A stretch of DNA of 64,000 bases from Platerodrilus igneus (lineage: Eukaryota; Arthropoda; Insecta; Coleoptera; Lycidae), in NCBI GenBank assembly GCA_036346225.1, contig JARFIW010000108.1, positions 2,852,001-2,916,000 of the forward strand, written 5' to 3'. Shown here piece after piece: positions 35,103 to 46,742 of this stretch (position 1 is its first letter; each line of letters opens with the position of its first letter). The notes under the pieces were generated by a model. That model was not told the origin of the DNA. It saw only the letters and a list, made by a program, of their open reading frames with translations, and did no database searches. The position numbers and the translations under genes were made by a program.

Positions 35103-38100
35103 ATGGATCCAGCATTTCAACATTTGAGTGGCATCACTATACAGCGTCTTGAAAAACCTAAACCTAAGCCCGAACCACAAATTCCACCACCTGCTGCTTT
35201 AGAAGCTGCCGAAACAAACAGCAGTTTCGAGTTTGATGATGAGGAAAGTTCTGACGAATCCATTGATACGGAAAATGCAATTAAGCGTATCATAGATACC
35301 GCTGAAGTTCACGATCATATACTAAATGTAGAAAAACCTGGCACAGTAGACTCTGCATCTCTTAACAAACGTTTTGCGGATTTCACAGAATTTGAAAATT
35401 TTACACACAATTTTGATAATTCTGTAAGATTTGAAAAATCAGCTGGTGGTAAACGTGTTATAGATACTAATGAATTGCTGAATTTTAAACGAAATATAGG
35501 TGATTCGGTAACCATCGATAAACCTTCAGCGTTTGGTAAGCGTGTTATAGATTCCAGCAACATACAAAATTTTAAACGAATTGCCGATTCTACATTAACC
35601 GATAGAGCAGAAGTTAGCAAACGTGTTATAAGTTCCTCTGAAGTACTAAATTTGAAACAAAATTTAAATGACTCCATAACTATTGATAGACCAGTTGGTA
35701 AGCGTGTTATAGATGTAAGTGAAGTTCAGAATTTTAAAAGAAACTTTGGCGATTCGACAACAGTTAATAGATTGACAGTTGGTGGTAAACGTGTTATAGA
35801 TTCTAGTGAACTGTTTAATTTTGCACGTAATATTGGTGACTCGATAACACCTGACAACTTTCCTACAAATAAGCGTATTATCGATTCTCGTGAAATTCAA
35901 AACTTGAAATATACACCAGATGATTCAGTAAAAATTGATAGACCGACAGTTAATAAGCGAGTGTTAGATTTTGATTCATTTCAAAATATTAAAAATAATT
36001 TTGGTAATTTTGTAAGTACAGACAGATCAGCAGTTGATGTTAAGCAGACTACAGATGATTCTGTAGTTATTGGTAGACCAGTAATAGATAGCAAGAGTGC
36101 TCTTAAGTCCACAACAGTACAAAGTTTACAACGAAATCAAGATGAATTTGCAATAGATGACGAATCACCAGATGCTAAATTTGGTACAGATTCAAGTGAA
36201 GAACAGGATTACGAAGAAAGTCTAGATGATTCTAACAAAGCAGACACCTTCGATGTTAACAAACAAATCTTAAGTTCACCTGAAGCGCAAAGCTTTAATC
36301 AAAGTATAACTGACTTCGCATCAGTTTATCAGCATTTTTCAAATTCCCGTGATGCACAACTTTCTAAACAAAATAAAAATGATTATCCTAGTTTTGACAA
36401 ACCAGCTTCTACTAAACGTGTTTTAAATACAAATGAAATTCTGAATTTTAAGCGAAATTTAGATGACTCTGTGACAATCGATCGATCAACTCCTAAACTT
36501 GCATCAAACCTTCCAGAAACATATTACTTTAAACAAGGTTTAGAAGATTCTATAACCATTGGAAGACCAGCATCTGGTAAACGTGCTCTAAATACCACTG
36601 AAGTTCCAAGTTTTAAAGAAAGTTTTGAGGAGTTTCCAATTTCTAAACCAACATCTGGTAAACATCGTTTAGATTCTACTGAAGTACAAAATTTCAAACT
36701 AGGTTTAGATTCGGTAACATTTGAAAGACCGCCATCTCGTAAGCATGTTTTAGATTCTCCCAAACAACAAAATTTTGGACAAACATTAGATGATTTGATT
36801 GCCCCAGATACACGAACATCTGCTAAAAGTATTCTAGAATTTAATGAAACATCGAATTCTAGACGAAATTTAGACAATTCTGCAACATATGAAAGACCAA
36901 CATTGAATAAGCGTATTTTAGATTCTACTGAAGTACACAATTTAGAACAAATTGTAGATGCTTCTGTAACAGCTGAGAGGCCGATATCTGTTAGACGTGT
37001 TTTGGATTCCACAGAAGTACAGAATATTAAACGAACACGAGACGATAGCATAACAATTGAAAGACCAGCACCACCACCTAAACGCATTTTAAATTCGACT
37101 GAATTACAAAATTTTAGGAGAGGGTTAGATGGGTCGGTATCGCTTGAAAGACCTGCAGCAAGTAAACGTGTTTTGGATACCAACAAAATACAACAGTTTA
37201 TGCAAGGTTTAGATAATTCTAGAACAGGATTTGTCAAACGTGTTATAGATTCCACTGATGTACATGATTTTAACCGAGGTTTAGAAAGCTCTGTAACATT
37301 TGATAGATCGACTGGAGTGAAACGTATTATAGATTCTACCGAACTGCAGAATTTCAAACAAAATCTAAATGATTCTGTAGCAATTGATAAACCTACAGTT
37401 GACAAGCGGATTTTAGATTCTACAGAGGTTTATAGTATTAAGCCCACTTTTGACAATTCTGATGAGGACCTAATTGAAACTTCTGAACACAATTCTGAGG
37501 ATTCATTAATGAGCGATGAATCAAGCGGTAGTAGACATGATGCCTCTAGTGAAGTGCAATTGCATCCATCTAAGCAAGATGTAGATAATTTTGGCACGTC
37601 CAATTGCTTACGTAGTGATAAAGACATTACAATCTCTAATGAACACTATGGTACCGATCAAGGTACTTTCTTAAAAGATGATCAATTTGCGACTGATACA
37701 CAAAATTTTAATGACGTTCCAACTGATACTGTAGATGTTATTAAACCTTGCATAAATCCCAACGAAACACCATGTTTAGATGATTTGGAAAAAGCTTACA
37801 ATTTGCCCAGCGATTTCACAGAATTTCAAAATCTTAAAAGGAGTTTTGACGATCCTGTAACAAGTGAGAATGTACTTAAAAAAGTTAAAACAAGCCCAAA
37901 CGAAATTTCAGTTACTGAAAAACCAACCAATGTATCAACTGTGCCTAGTGCAAGTACTTCATTTAGTGATGTTCCCACTGACGAGGAAATGTCAGAATTT
38001 GGTTCAGAAAGCGACTTTGGATCTGAAAGTGAATTAGATAGTGACATTGCTGCAATTAAGCGAGAAGCAGCTGCCAGCTTCAGTACAGAAACAAATATCG

Positions 38101-38598
38101 AAGCTGAAGATCCTTCATTTTTACAAAAATTAGTTGATGATTCGTTTTTAGACAAAACAATACCCGATGTACAAATTAAAACCGAAATTGACACTGGAGA
38201 CAATGACGATTACGACTACGACATCAAAGAGAAACTAAAAGAAATGGGAGAAATTAGTTTTGAAACTGTCAAGAAAGGTGACAAGTCTAAAAAAGGTGAC
38301 GGAGAAAGCGAAATATCAGTTTCAAAGAAAGGTGTTGAAGATGATGTTGTTATCGAACGTAAAGGACCCGGTGGTGGTATAATTTCCAGCAGCATGATGC
38401 GCCGTAATATTAGAGAAGTTATGGACGAAGCTAAGTTGGATCAATCAACTCTTGCTGCACAAAGAGAAGAAATGGAAAGATTACAACGAGTTCAGGAACA
38501 ACAGCGCATTATACGTGATGTTCAAAGACAAATGGCTCAAGAACGAATGCAAAACAAAGTGCTTTCGTTATTACAAGGCGGAAGTTTATCTAAAACAG
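35103..38598 (+). CDS. RAD54L2: RAD54L2/ARIP4-like helicase, first coding exon: giant repeat-rich N terminus
   Basis: The ATG at 35103 (context GGAAATGG) opens 1,165 codons without a break, ending at donor CAG|GTTAGT. Residues 1-58 are Pro/acidic. Residues of about 60-780 are about 26 imperfect repeats of 26-29 residues with core KRVIDSTEVQNFKRNLDDS. Residues of about 780-1060 are acidic, with SUMO-type IKRE and IKTE sites. Residues of about 1095-1163 form a charged, Gln-rich helix starting MMRRNIREVMDEAKL, the segment that precedes the ATPase in ARIP4 proteins. The family is a nuclear SNF2 DNA-dependent ATPase that modulates steroid-receptor transcription in vertebrates. Vertebrate ARIP4 is about 1,470 residues in total, so this N terminus is far longer than usual. 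The repeats match no domain I know and should be largely disordered. Confidence 0.9.
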
Positions 38599-39074
38599 GT
38601 TAGTTGTTACTGTTTGAATTGTGAAAGCTAATTTTTACGAATTTATTTGCTATAGGTTCGTCGGGTACTCGAATAGGTAATACTGTATTAGTTAAATTAC
38701 CCAATGGTGAAACTAAATCTGTAACTAAACCACCTAAGCCACCTTATGATTTAGTAAAGTTGCCGAGAGGTCAACTTCCATTTCAAAAGCAGGGTAACCT
38801 TCCTCCAATGATGAGACCTCCTGGATCTGCACATGGCCAGCTTACTCCATCTGTAAGCATTGCACCAGTTGCAAAAAGAATGTTACCTCCATCTAGGCTA
38901 TACAATGACGGTGATGAATATGAAGATTTTCGTATGCGAGGATTTCCGAGAGGCAGGCGTAAGTTTTTATAATATACTTCTAACAAAATTATTTAGTATA
39001 TATGGTGTTTCAACTAATAATCTAGGCTTAATAGAAAAATATTAGTTTTAATTTTTAACATGTGTTACGTACAG
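38599..39074 (+). other. Introns 1 and 2 of the RAD54L2-like gene
   Basis: Intron 1 is 38599-38655 (57 nt) and intron 2 is 38959-39074 (116 nt); exon 2 lies between. Both have GT-AG ends. They are very short compared with the 7-8 kb introns downstream. Confidence 0.75.
38656..38958 (+). CDS. RAD54L2: RAD54L2-like, coding exon 2
   Basis: Follows a 57-nt intron (donor GTTAGT, acceptor TTGCTATAG). It is entered with two bases completing a Gly codon and leaves one base before donor C|GTAAGT. It encodes VKLPNGETKSVTKPPKPP, then LVKLPRGQLPF, a Pro/Met-rich stretch and an acidic-to-basic end (DGDEYEDFRMRGFPRGR). Phase agrees with both neighbours. It is a low-complexity linker between the N-terminal region and the ATPase. 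Confidence 0.8.
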
Positions 39075-39148
39075 TTTTTGTCCCAGAAAATCGATCTGGT
39101 GATCCACAGAAAAACTTAGTAAAGTACTATGTTAAAAATCCTGTTTCG
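39075..39148 (+). CDS. RAD54L2: RAD54L2-like, small coding exon 3 (predicted)
   Basis: Acceptor GTTACGTACAG ends at 39074. In the only phase compatible with exon 2 the sequence is open (FVPENRSGDPQKN, then VKYYVKN) to a possible donor TTTCG|GTAAAA at 39149. That donor gives phase 0, as needed by the exon at 46743. The donor is only moderate and the exon short, so this is an inference from phase consistency. Confidence 0.5.
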
Positions 39149-40714
39149 GTAAAATACTGAACATATCGACTGTACTAACAAAAATGATTCTGACTAACTC
39201 AGTAGGACAGGCGGTGTAAGTGTTTAAAGAGGGTTTCGAAATTCTATCGAGTGTGATATATGTTTTAATCGGGAAGTATCTTGGACATCACCCAATCTCT
39301 CAGGGTTTCTAGGAAAAAAGCCTAAAAAAAATAACAAGAGAGTGCCAAAACTTGAGGTCAAGAGAGTGACAAAGCCTGAGGTCAAGAGAGTGATTCTGGC
39401 TTATAATTTATTTGAGAAATTGTTATGCAATATTGCTTAAACGTAAAACAAACAGTAACCATAAAAACACTAATATACTTGTTTATAACTGCTAGCTGAA
39501 GGGAAGATTTCGAAATTCAAATGTTAAATGACCTGAATTTTTAATCACGCTCCCATGTAATTGCAACATAATTTATTCCAAACCTAATTTTACCTTCACA
39601 TTGAAAAAAACATGCATAACGTCTTTACATTACTACACACAGCTCTTATTTTTAACTATAGAACACCTTACGTTTTCATTACAAATACATGATAATCATT
39701 CTTAAGCACATATTAAAATTCAAATATATCACAAATTTACTTGACTAAATTCTTAACTCAATCACACATACTGTAGGTATGTTTTATTAGATCATGCAAT
39801 GAGTTCAAAATGTTTATTTATTTACGTCTTCTTGAGTATAGTTTCAGATAGTTTTCATAAATACCTGATGAGTGAGCAGATGCCTCTACCCACTTGACTT
39901 CAAAACTCTCAACATGAAGTTGTTGATCTGGAAACCAATGTTCCCCAAAAATTAAAAACAACCAACTTGGTAGGGTATTATCTGAACAAGTTTGACTAGT
40001 TTCAGTCGGTTTGATAACATTCTCAAGTAACTAACGCACTCAGGTTGCATGTTCATTGTTTGGATGGGAAGTACCAAGTACTCTATAAGGAAGTTGATCT
40101 TTCCTTCATAAAGTAATTTGAGACATTTTCGGTAAACTTCAGGGAGATGAATTAAGACTGCAATTTGAAAATACCTGTGTCGTTTTTTATTCTATCTAAG
40201 TATATTTATAATTATCTTACAGATAGGCTGACTAAACTCAGAAAACAGAACTTTATTTATTAGAGTCTGCACAATTTGTAGGTGTCCTGTTGTTGTGCCC
40301 AAACGGTAAGAATTATCAACGCCAGCGTAATACATTATTAATCGAAACAAATGAATCTTAAACTAATAATTTAAAAACTGCCATAATGAATTTGATAGGC
40401 ACTTTGAGTATGAACAATATATGATACAAAAATACTTCTACCTTAGATTAAAATTAACGTAACCTAAAAATTATTTCTTAAAAGAAATTCTCTAACCCTA
40501 TTGATGGGATTTACTAATGCAGAAACTATTAAAATGAAATATGATTATAAACATGTCAAAGAGCACATAAGGTGAATAAAATAGTTATTAATGATATGAT
40601 AAAATTGATATTAATTATTGCAGTTTGTCATTATACATACATCTAATGATCAAACTGGAAACTTGAGTTTGATGATTATATTAACTCACAGTGTTATAAT
40701 AACACACGATTCTG
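39149..40714. other. Start of intron 3; contains a 24-bp tandem repeat
   Basis: At 39335-39400 a CAAGAGAGTG(A/C)CAAA unit of 24 bp repeats about 2.7 times. Otherwise I see no feature in this stretch. Confidence 0.6.
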
Positions 40715-41100
40715 CATGCAGTCTAGACCAACTTCAGCCCAGGAACACTTTTACTGCAAGAGAAGGGGTTTAATGAACGACCCGCAGAGTACACTAAGTA
40801 GATTACTTACCTTTGTTGAAAGAAATTACTCAGTGACTGAGTGCAAAGCTTTAGCTGTCGTCTTGGCTTCAATTAAACTCCGAGGTTATCTCCAAGGAGC
40901 CTGGATAAAATCTATGTAACAAGAAATTTGCGATAGTACTGAACCTGCTCGTCTATAGAAATGAAATTGCAAATAACCGCTGTCCTTCACTGGTACAATT
41001 TAAAACAGGCAATTTGGTTTTAATGGCTTTGCTTGTATTAAGTAATGTAATCGGGTTTGCTCCTAAATGCGGTAGTCACCATGTAATTAATAGTTAGCCT
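40715..41100 (+). pseudogene. Gypsy RNase H and integrase-tail fragments
   Basis: At 40790-40905 LTFVERNYSVTECKALAVVLA followed by IKLRGYLQGA is the gypsy RT/RNase H junction (compare the usual ERNYTVTERECLAV). From about 40950 a different frame gives FKTGNLVLMALLVLSN and GFAPKCGSHHVI, resembling the integrase C-terminal VGDLVL...GF-AKLAP segment. The two pieces are brought close by deletion of the integrase core. It lies inside intron 3. Confidence 0.65.
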
Positions 41101-41810
41101 TGTAACATACAAGATCTCAATTGCATGTGCTACCAAGGTCTTTTGTTTAAGCTTTCAGTGCACCCTTGTAACTGTCGATCAAACCATTGTTAGTTGAATT
41201 GCGTTGTCCCTTCTGGTTTTAGACTTTTTAAAGCCTGTGCTACAGTATAAATATAATTATAGTAAGAGAAGCCCAATAGACACTTTGTTTAAGCCAGAGC
41301 TACAAATTAAAAAAATACTTTTTATACATTTGTAAAATATGGAATATCATAAACTCTTTATATTATTTACAATTTTCTGTGCTTTCTATTATAAACAAAA
41401 ATACATGGACCTAACATTAAAATAATCCATACTTCAATTTACAGGTTTTAATAATTAAAATCATAGGAATGGAATTATACATTAATAACTGTGTACAAAG
41501 GTCTATTTGCATTTTTGAACAATTATTTATTGATGGAGAATATATAGTTCATTGTCAAGCAAAAATTTTAAAATTATATACCTATTTTGCTAGTAGTGGA
41601 ACAATATATACACCTGATAGAGAAGCCGCCGTCACCTTACGGATACCTTTTTGGAAGCCGCATCAAAAGTGTCATGAGGGCATTAGCATAAAACGCCTGT
41701 GGTTAAAAAGGGGTGGAATTTATGTTGAAGGCAATTGGAAAACTCCGGGAGAAAATTAAGCTAGCTGGGGTCTGATTGGTAAAAGTACGGGGGGATGGGA
41801 GGGGGTTAGT
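41101..41810. other. Intron 3 stretch with an unassigned 96-codon ORF
   Basis: The ORF at 41469-41759 ends with a basic, Trp-containing segment (RIPFWKPHQKCHEG, LWLKRGGIYVEGNWK). I do not recognise it. A decayed element piece is likelier than a gene. Confidence 0.3.
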
Positions 41811-41992
41811 AGTTCCAAGCAAGGTAGGGATCTTTAACGTGCGTGACAACACTCACACACCGGGCCTCCATTTTACCTCTCATCCGAACGAGGGTGTATT
41901 TTTGTGAAAAATGCTCGGCTAACATTTTTCAAGTGGATCGTGTCGGGATTCGAACCCGGGATCTTGCGCGTCCCCTTCACATACCACTGAAT
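41811..41992 (-). mobile_element. tRNA-derived SINE, truncated copy
   Basis: The minus strand carries an A-box-like CAGTGGTATG, a B box GGTTCGAATCCC (41946-41957) and then the family body (TTGAAAAATGTTAG, CATCCGAACGAGG on the + strand). It shares its body with 53485-53781. It is truncated at the tRNA-like head. Confidence 0.8.
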
Positions 41993-42089
41993 ATTGGGGA
42001 AATAGGGTATTTATTTGTAAAACAATAGAAGGTGTACCGAGCTGCATCTAACAAGAAAGAGCAGTGGCTATGTTCGAAGACAATAGAAA

Positions 42090-42360
42090 CAAGGAGAAAA
42101 TTGTTGAAAGCATATGTAGGAGAATAGGACAGGATACGTTTTAAGGCATATTTGGGGAATAGTGCTGGATATTACAAGCAGAGATAGGAAAAAAAGAGAT
42201 AGAGGTAGGCCTAGATCAGACTAATGTACGCAGATAGTGAAAGATACAGACTGTGTAAATTTCAGGGAAATGAGTATGTTAGCTCAAAATAGGAAACAAT
42301 GAGGGTACACTTTTAACCAGTTCCGGAACTGAAGACGTATTGATGATGCATAATTAAATT
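42090..42360 (+). mobile_element. LINE 3' end, same family as at 15601-15780
   Basis: Frames include DRGRPRSD and NFREMSMLAQNRK with a stop, then a 3' UTR ending in TGATGATGC. This 3' region aligns closely with the antisense copy at 15601-15780. Only the RT C-terminal end remains. Confidence 0.65.
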
Positions 42361-42614
42361 GTTACAAGTAAAATTATCTACTCACTGCGTGCCGTAAGAG
42401 TATCCAAGAATGTCAATGTCACAATCCTTGCCTTAATGTTCCAACAAAGAAGATTCCTTGGCACCAAGCAAGCTACAAAGTTCCCAATTAAATGGTGGGC
42501 TGACTTGCTCGATCCAATCCCTTCAGCATTAAATCTGCACTTACACATAAATATCCTGCCATATGCAGCAGTTATTCAATTTTTTAACTCCAGGGGGATC
42601 TAGCATTAAGATCC

Positions 42615-43275
42615 CCCCTTCGGCTCTATTATATCACTATATTTTCAATGTGTTCCGGTGGCCGATTTCTAATAAGACTGTGTTGAATAATATTTTGATT
42701 GCATTCAACAAAATTCTATATTTCCACATTTATTACAGTGAGCGTCTATGTTACTGCAATGAATAATGAGCTATATCATTCCCACACTTTCAGTTTATTA
42801 TCGTAAGACGATGACTTCATCTGTGTAATCATATCTTCTGTGCTTGATTAATGTCTAGTTCATACTTTGTAATAAAGTGTGCTATTTCTCTTTTATGATA
42901 ATTACAACAATCTTTATTAAAATTATGTCATACTGCATGGAATTTTTTTAACAAATTTGTTTGGGGATGCATACATTTACAAATCCACAGTTATTTCATA
43001 AATCTAAAGTTTACTGAAAAATGTGTTCTTTTACTATATAACTCTGTGCTTATGATTGGTTTGTTTACATTATTGTAGCTTTTAAAATAATTTACAAGCC
43101 GTTTTTTGTGTCCATATGTATTCAGAAATAAGACGATTGTATTTGTGGTTTTTAGTTTTGGAATAAAAATACAGATGTAAGTCTTGGTTTTTAAACACTA
43201 TTTTAAATGTAGTTAAGATTTTACAGGTTGCTCCCATAACAAACTAGTCCATTCAAGATTAAATATTATTTATTT
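42615..43275. repeat. Long LTR-like repeat, copy B
   Basis: Aligns with 32380-33060 (copy A), with many substitutions and indels. Shared blocks include the TTTCAGT(C/T)TATTA-CG region, GATTGGTTTGTTTACATT and CTTGGTTTTTAAACACT. It is an old dispersed copy without coding sequence. Confidence 0.6.
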
Positions 43276-43541
43276 CCTATCTATTTGATCTTTAGCGTTA
43301 TGCATTACGTTATAAGGTATCTCACATAATTATGAAAATGCATTGGTTTTGCCTGTCAGAGACAAATGGATTGACAATGCAGGATGAATGAAACACGTTG
43401 CAAGAAATGAATGCATAGGAAATTATCACACATCTCAATAGTCATAAAGTGAAAAGTAATATATGAATTTTTAATAAAAAGTGACGGAACAGAAGGTAAA
43501 TATAAGACGAGACTGGTGACTTGGTTTTCACCAGCAATATG

Positions 43542-46243
43542 GTATAGACCATAGGTTCCCAACCTTTTCTGAACCACCGCCCCCTCTACTGGAAAAAAAA
43601 CTTCCAACGCCCCCCTCCTCATCATAGTGCATTATAACGAATATTAAAATATTGTTGCATAGTATCTATCTATCTGAATATATATACATAGATACTCATA
43701 TACGAACGTTGCACTTTTGACTGCTATTACAAGCGTTCACTAAAGCGTTGGACAAGGTATATATATTAAAAATCGCAAAAGTAAACCTTAATTAAAACGA
43801 CTATCAAACGTAGTTCAAACTTGTTTATTAAAAACTTAAATATGAATACATAATGAACAGAAAAAAAGATTAAGAAGAAAAAATTAATGAGATAGTTGAG
43901 GCTGGTGAAGTTTTAACAATTTGCTAATGTCGGGTTCCAATTTCGTTAACATCAGCCGCAAATCGCCACGTTCAGTAATGTGCAGTCTGTTCCTTTTCTT
44001 AGACAATAAATTAGCTACTGCACTGAACCCACGCTCAGCCAAATAAGATGAAGGAAATGCAATTAAAAATATCTGTACTCTTGACCACAATCCAGGGTAA
44101 AGAACTGGTATTGGTTTTGAAGCCAGAACTCTTGATATCCATTTCTGAATTTTACTTTTAGTTCTTCGTTAGTTGTGAGTTCTACGAGTTCCTCTTCTAA
44201 ATTTGATGATTCTGCTGTATCTGCATTTGCGAAAGGATCTAAAACCCAACCCGGTATATTCATGTTTATAATATCCTGGAATCGCTCCACACAATCAACA
44301 TGAAGAACGTCCAAGTGTTGGCAGTAAGTAAGTAAATCTTCATGTTTTGCAGAGACTGCTGATAATGTGGGAAAGTGGCTGTATTCACCTCTCCCTAGAT
44401 TTCGTTTGAATAGAAGAAGTTTTCCCACAAAAGCAGCTATGACGTTTTTGTTTTAATTCAATTCAATTCGTCACCTTGCAATTGTAAATTGACTTCATTA
44501 GATATTTTAAACAAGTCTGTCAAATAAGCGATGTCATTTTATGTATAATCAGGTTTTCGCGCAATTTTTCGTTTCTGTTTTCAAGAAAGTCCAGTACTGA
44601 ATCAAATAGTTGAAAAAACGGTTCAAACAAGTACCTTTTGAGAGCCAACGAACTTCTGTGTGCAGCAGCAAGCGATTGTAATCTTCATCATTTTCACTAC
44701 AAAGTTGGCTAAATAATCTGTCATGCAATGAATTGCTTCTAATCGTATTTACTGCTCTAATAACGTAATGAAGCGACGAATGCAAATCGTTCGTTCAGAT
44801 TTTTGCAACCAAGTGCTGACGATGAATAATACAATGTATAGCGAGTACATTTGGTACTGCTTGTTTCAAATGAGCTATGAAACCCTTATGACGTCCCGTC
44901 ATTGCTGGAGCACCATCAGTAGCTGCCGACAAAATATTATGCATAGGTATTTCTTTCTCTTGAAAAACGTACTCATGGTATTAAATATCGTTTCTCCCTT
45001 TGTATCAGTTTCCAAAGTTTTGCAAATAATAACTCTTGATAAATTTTTTCGTCTTTTATGAACCGAACGTATGATAACAGCAGTACTTCGTTATTTGGTA
45101 GAGTGGATTCATCAAGTTGAATGGAAAAATTGCAAGTTTTTAAGTAATCGCATAATGATATTTCAACGTCTTGAGTCATTTCGTCTATTCTCCTTTGCAC
45201 TGAGTTGTTACTCAGAGGAATTTTTCTGATGACATCTGCCGATGTCTTATGATGAAGAACAGTTTTATTACCTCTCTGACTGCCGGCAAGATAAGTTCCT
45301 CGCCAATGGTATGTGGTTTTCCCGTTTTTGCGATTAACAATGAAATGTTATATGATGCTCGTAGTCCATCATCTTCTTGTTTAGAAGACGACGCAAATAG
45401 GTTTGATATAGTTGGCTGTTTCAAATATTTCTTCTGCAGTTCTTGAAAATAGGACAAATCTTTGTCCTTTTATCAGTATGCATTTTATTTAAATGTTATT
45501 GTAGCCTAGAAGGCTTCATGGCTTCATTTGAGAAAACTTTTTGGCAAAGTAAACACATGGGTAATGATGGGTTTACAGGAGAGTGCGTAAATCCATATTT
45601 CAAATACAAAAGACTGTACTGCCGGCATTTCTTCTTAGATTCAGACATTTTGAAATCCAAAACTTGCCACGGTTTAAAATAAATTAACTTTTCAACGAAT
45701 TTATAGATAATTATAAAATTAATGGTTATAATGACTTATATAACTTATCACTCACGAACATGGATTATTTGCGAAGCACACAAAAATAATAACACATTCC
45801 TAGAGCTATCCCTGCCTTTTATACGTTTGATTTCATACAAGCATCAACTTGTATGTTTTATCTTGTTTGCGATGCCGGTGCACTTTGTAAGCAAGTCATA
45901 TCGCGTCTTTGCTTATCAACTTGCAAAGACTTGTTGCGGACAATATTAAACGGAATTAGGTATTCATAGACCTAATGCTGAATTAAATGTTTTAAAGTAT
46001 ATTTTCTCGATAACAATAACATAGACATTCTAGATAGCTAAATAAACTGTCTATTCATGCCAACTAGGTATTTTCAAAGTATTTGAATATATTTATTTTC
46101 TAAAAAGGTAAGTACGTCACGAACGCCCCCCTTGATCCTCCTAACACCCCCCTTTTGCCATTGTACTCGCTACCGCCCCCTTTGAAAGCTACAGCGCCCA
46201 CTGGGGGGCGGTACCGCCCCCGTTGGGAACCTATGGTATAGAC
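43542..46243 (-). mobile_element. hAT element (ZBED5-like transposase) with 8-bp target duplication
   Basis: The element is 43550-46235 (2,686 bp). Its ends are CATAGGTTCCCAAC and GTTGGGAACCTATG, a perfect 14-bp inverted repeat, followed internally by GC-rich CCGCCCCC motifs on both sides. GTATAGAC flanks it at 43542-43549 and 46236-46243, an exact 8-bp duplication as expected of hAT. It sits in intron 3 of the helicase gene, opposite to transcription. The transposase is broken. Confidence 0.95.
43884..45648 (-). pseudogene. hAT transposase, ZBED5/Buster-like, frame-broken
   Basis: The start is at 45648 (MSESKKK). It has a BED-type zinc finger (CLLCQKVF ... HLNKMH, with an in-frame TAA just before the His), an N-terminal segment (45457-45212), the catalytic region in pieces (45200-44973, 44785-44549, 44428-44063) and the C-terminal dimerisation helix FPSSYLAERGFSAVANLLSK (about 44050-43990). 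The family cuts and pastes its own element, and similar proteins have been domesticated in animals. Here several frameshifts and the early stop argue against a functional product. Confidence 0.85.
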
Positions 46244-46742
46244 GATAATGACGTGTTTACCCCTGTTGGAGAGTTAGTTCTTATGCAGTTTTTTATTTCA
46301 TTTTTAGTTTGTTTGCAGGCATATGTTGACTCCCAAATTAATGACCCAGGAGCCACCTCTAAAGTTATAAGGGAGATCTTGCAAACAACCAAATCAGGAA
46401 AATTAAACAAATTTGAATCGTTTTCTACAAAATAAATGCACGACTTGGTATTTTTACAATGTTAAATAAACAACAGGTTATGGAAAAGTAAATATGCCGC
46501 AACTTTTATATTTTTCAGTGTTTCATTCCTCGTGATATAATCAAGGTGCTAGAGCTAGAATTACATACTTTGTATTTATACATTTCACAATTATAATATT
46601 GATGGATAAATAATCTTAATGAACCAAGTCTTTGAAATTGCAGTTGTGTTTGTTTGAAACACCTTACTATAATTTCTTTGAATGTCTTATATACTAATTA
46701 TATCTAAATTTCTAGCTCATAAGCCTTCAACGTTAACCACAG
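46244..46742 (+). other. End of intron 3; possible unassigned exon-like ORF
   Basis: A frame at about 46320-46435, after a TTTGTTTGCAG acceptor-like site, reads YVDSQINDPGATSKVIREIL to a stop. It is Ser/Lys-rich and not part of the helicase. The rest is AT-rich, with the exon 4 acceptor at 46742. Confidence 0.3.

Noticed and set aside
35280..37450. Regular KR pairs as dibasic cleavage sites of a neuropeptide precursor
   Set aside because: There is no signal peptide, no amidation Gly pattern, and the frame is part of a nuclear SNF2 protein.
35315..37627. Several antisense ORFs of 65-293 codons opposite the helicase repeat exon
   Set aside because: They are shadows of the repetitive sense codons. 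The sense frame continues into conserved helicase sequence.
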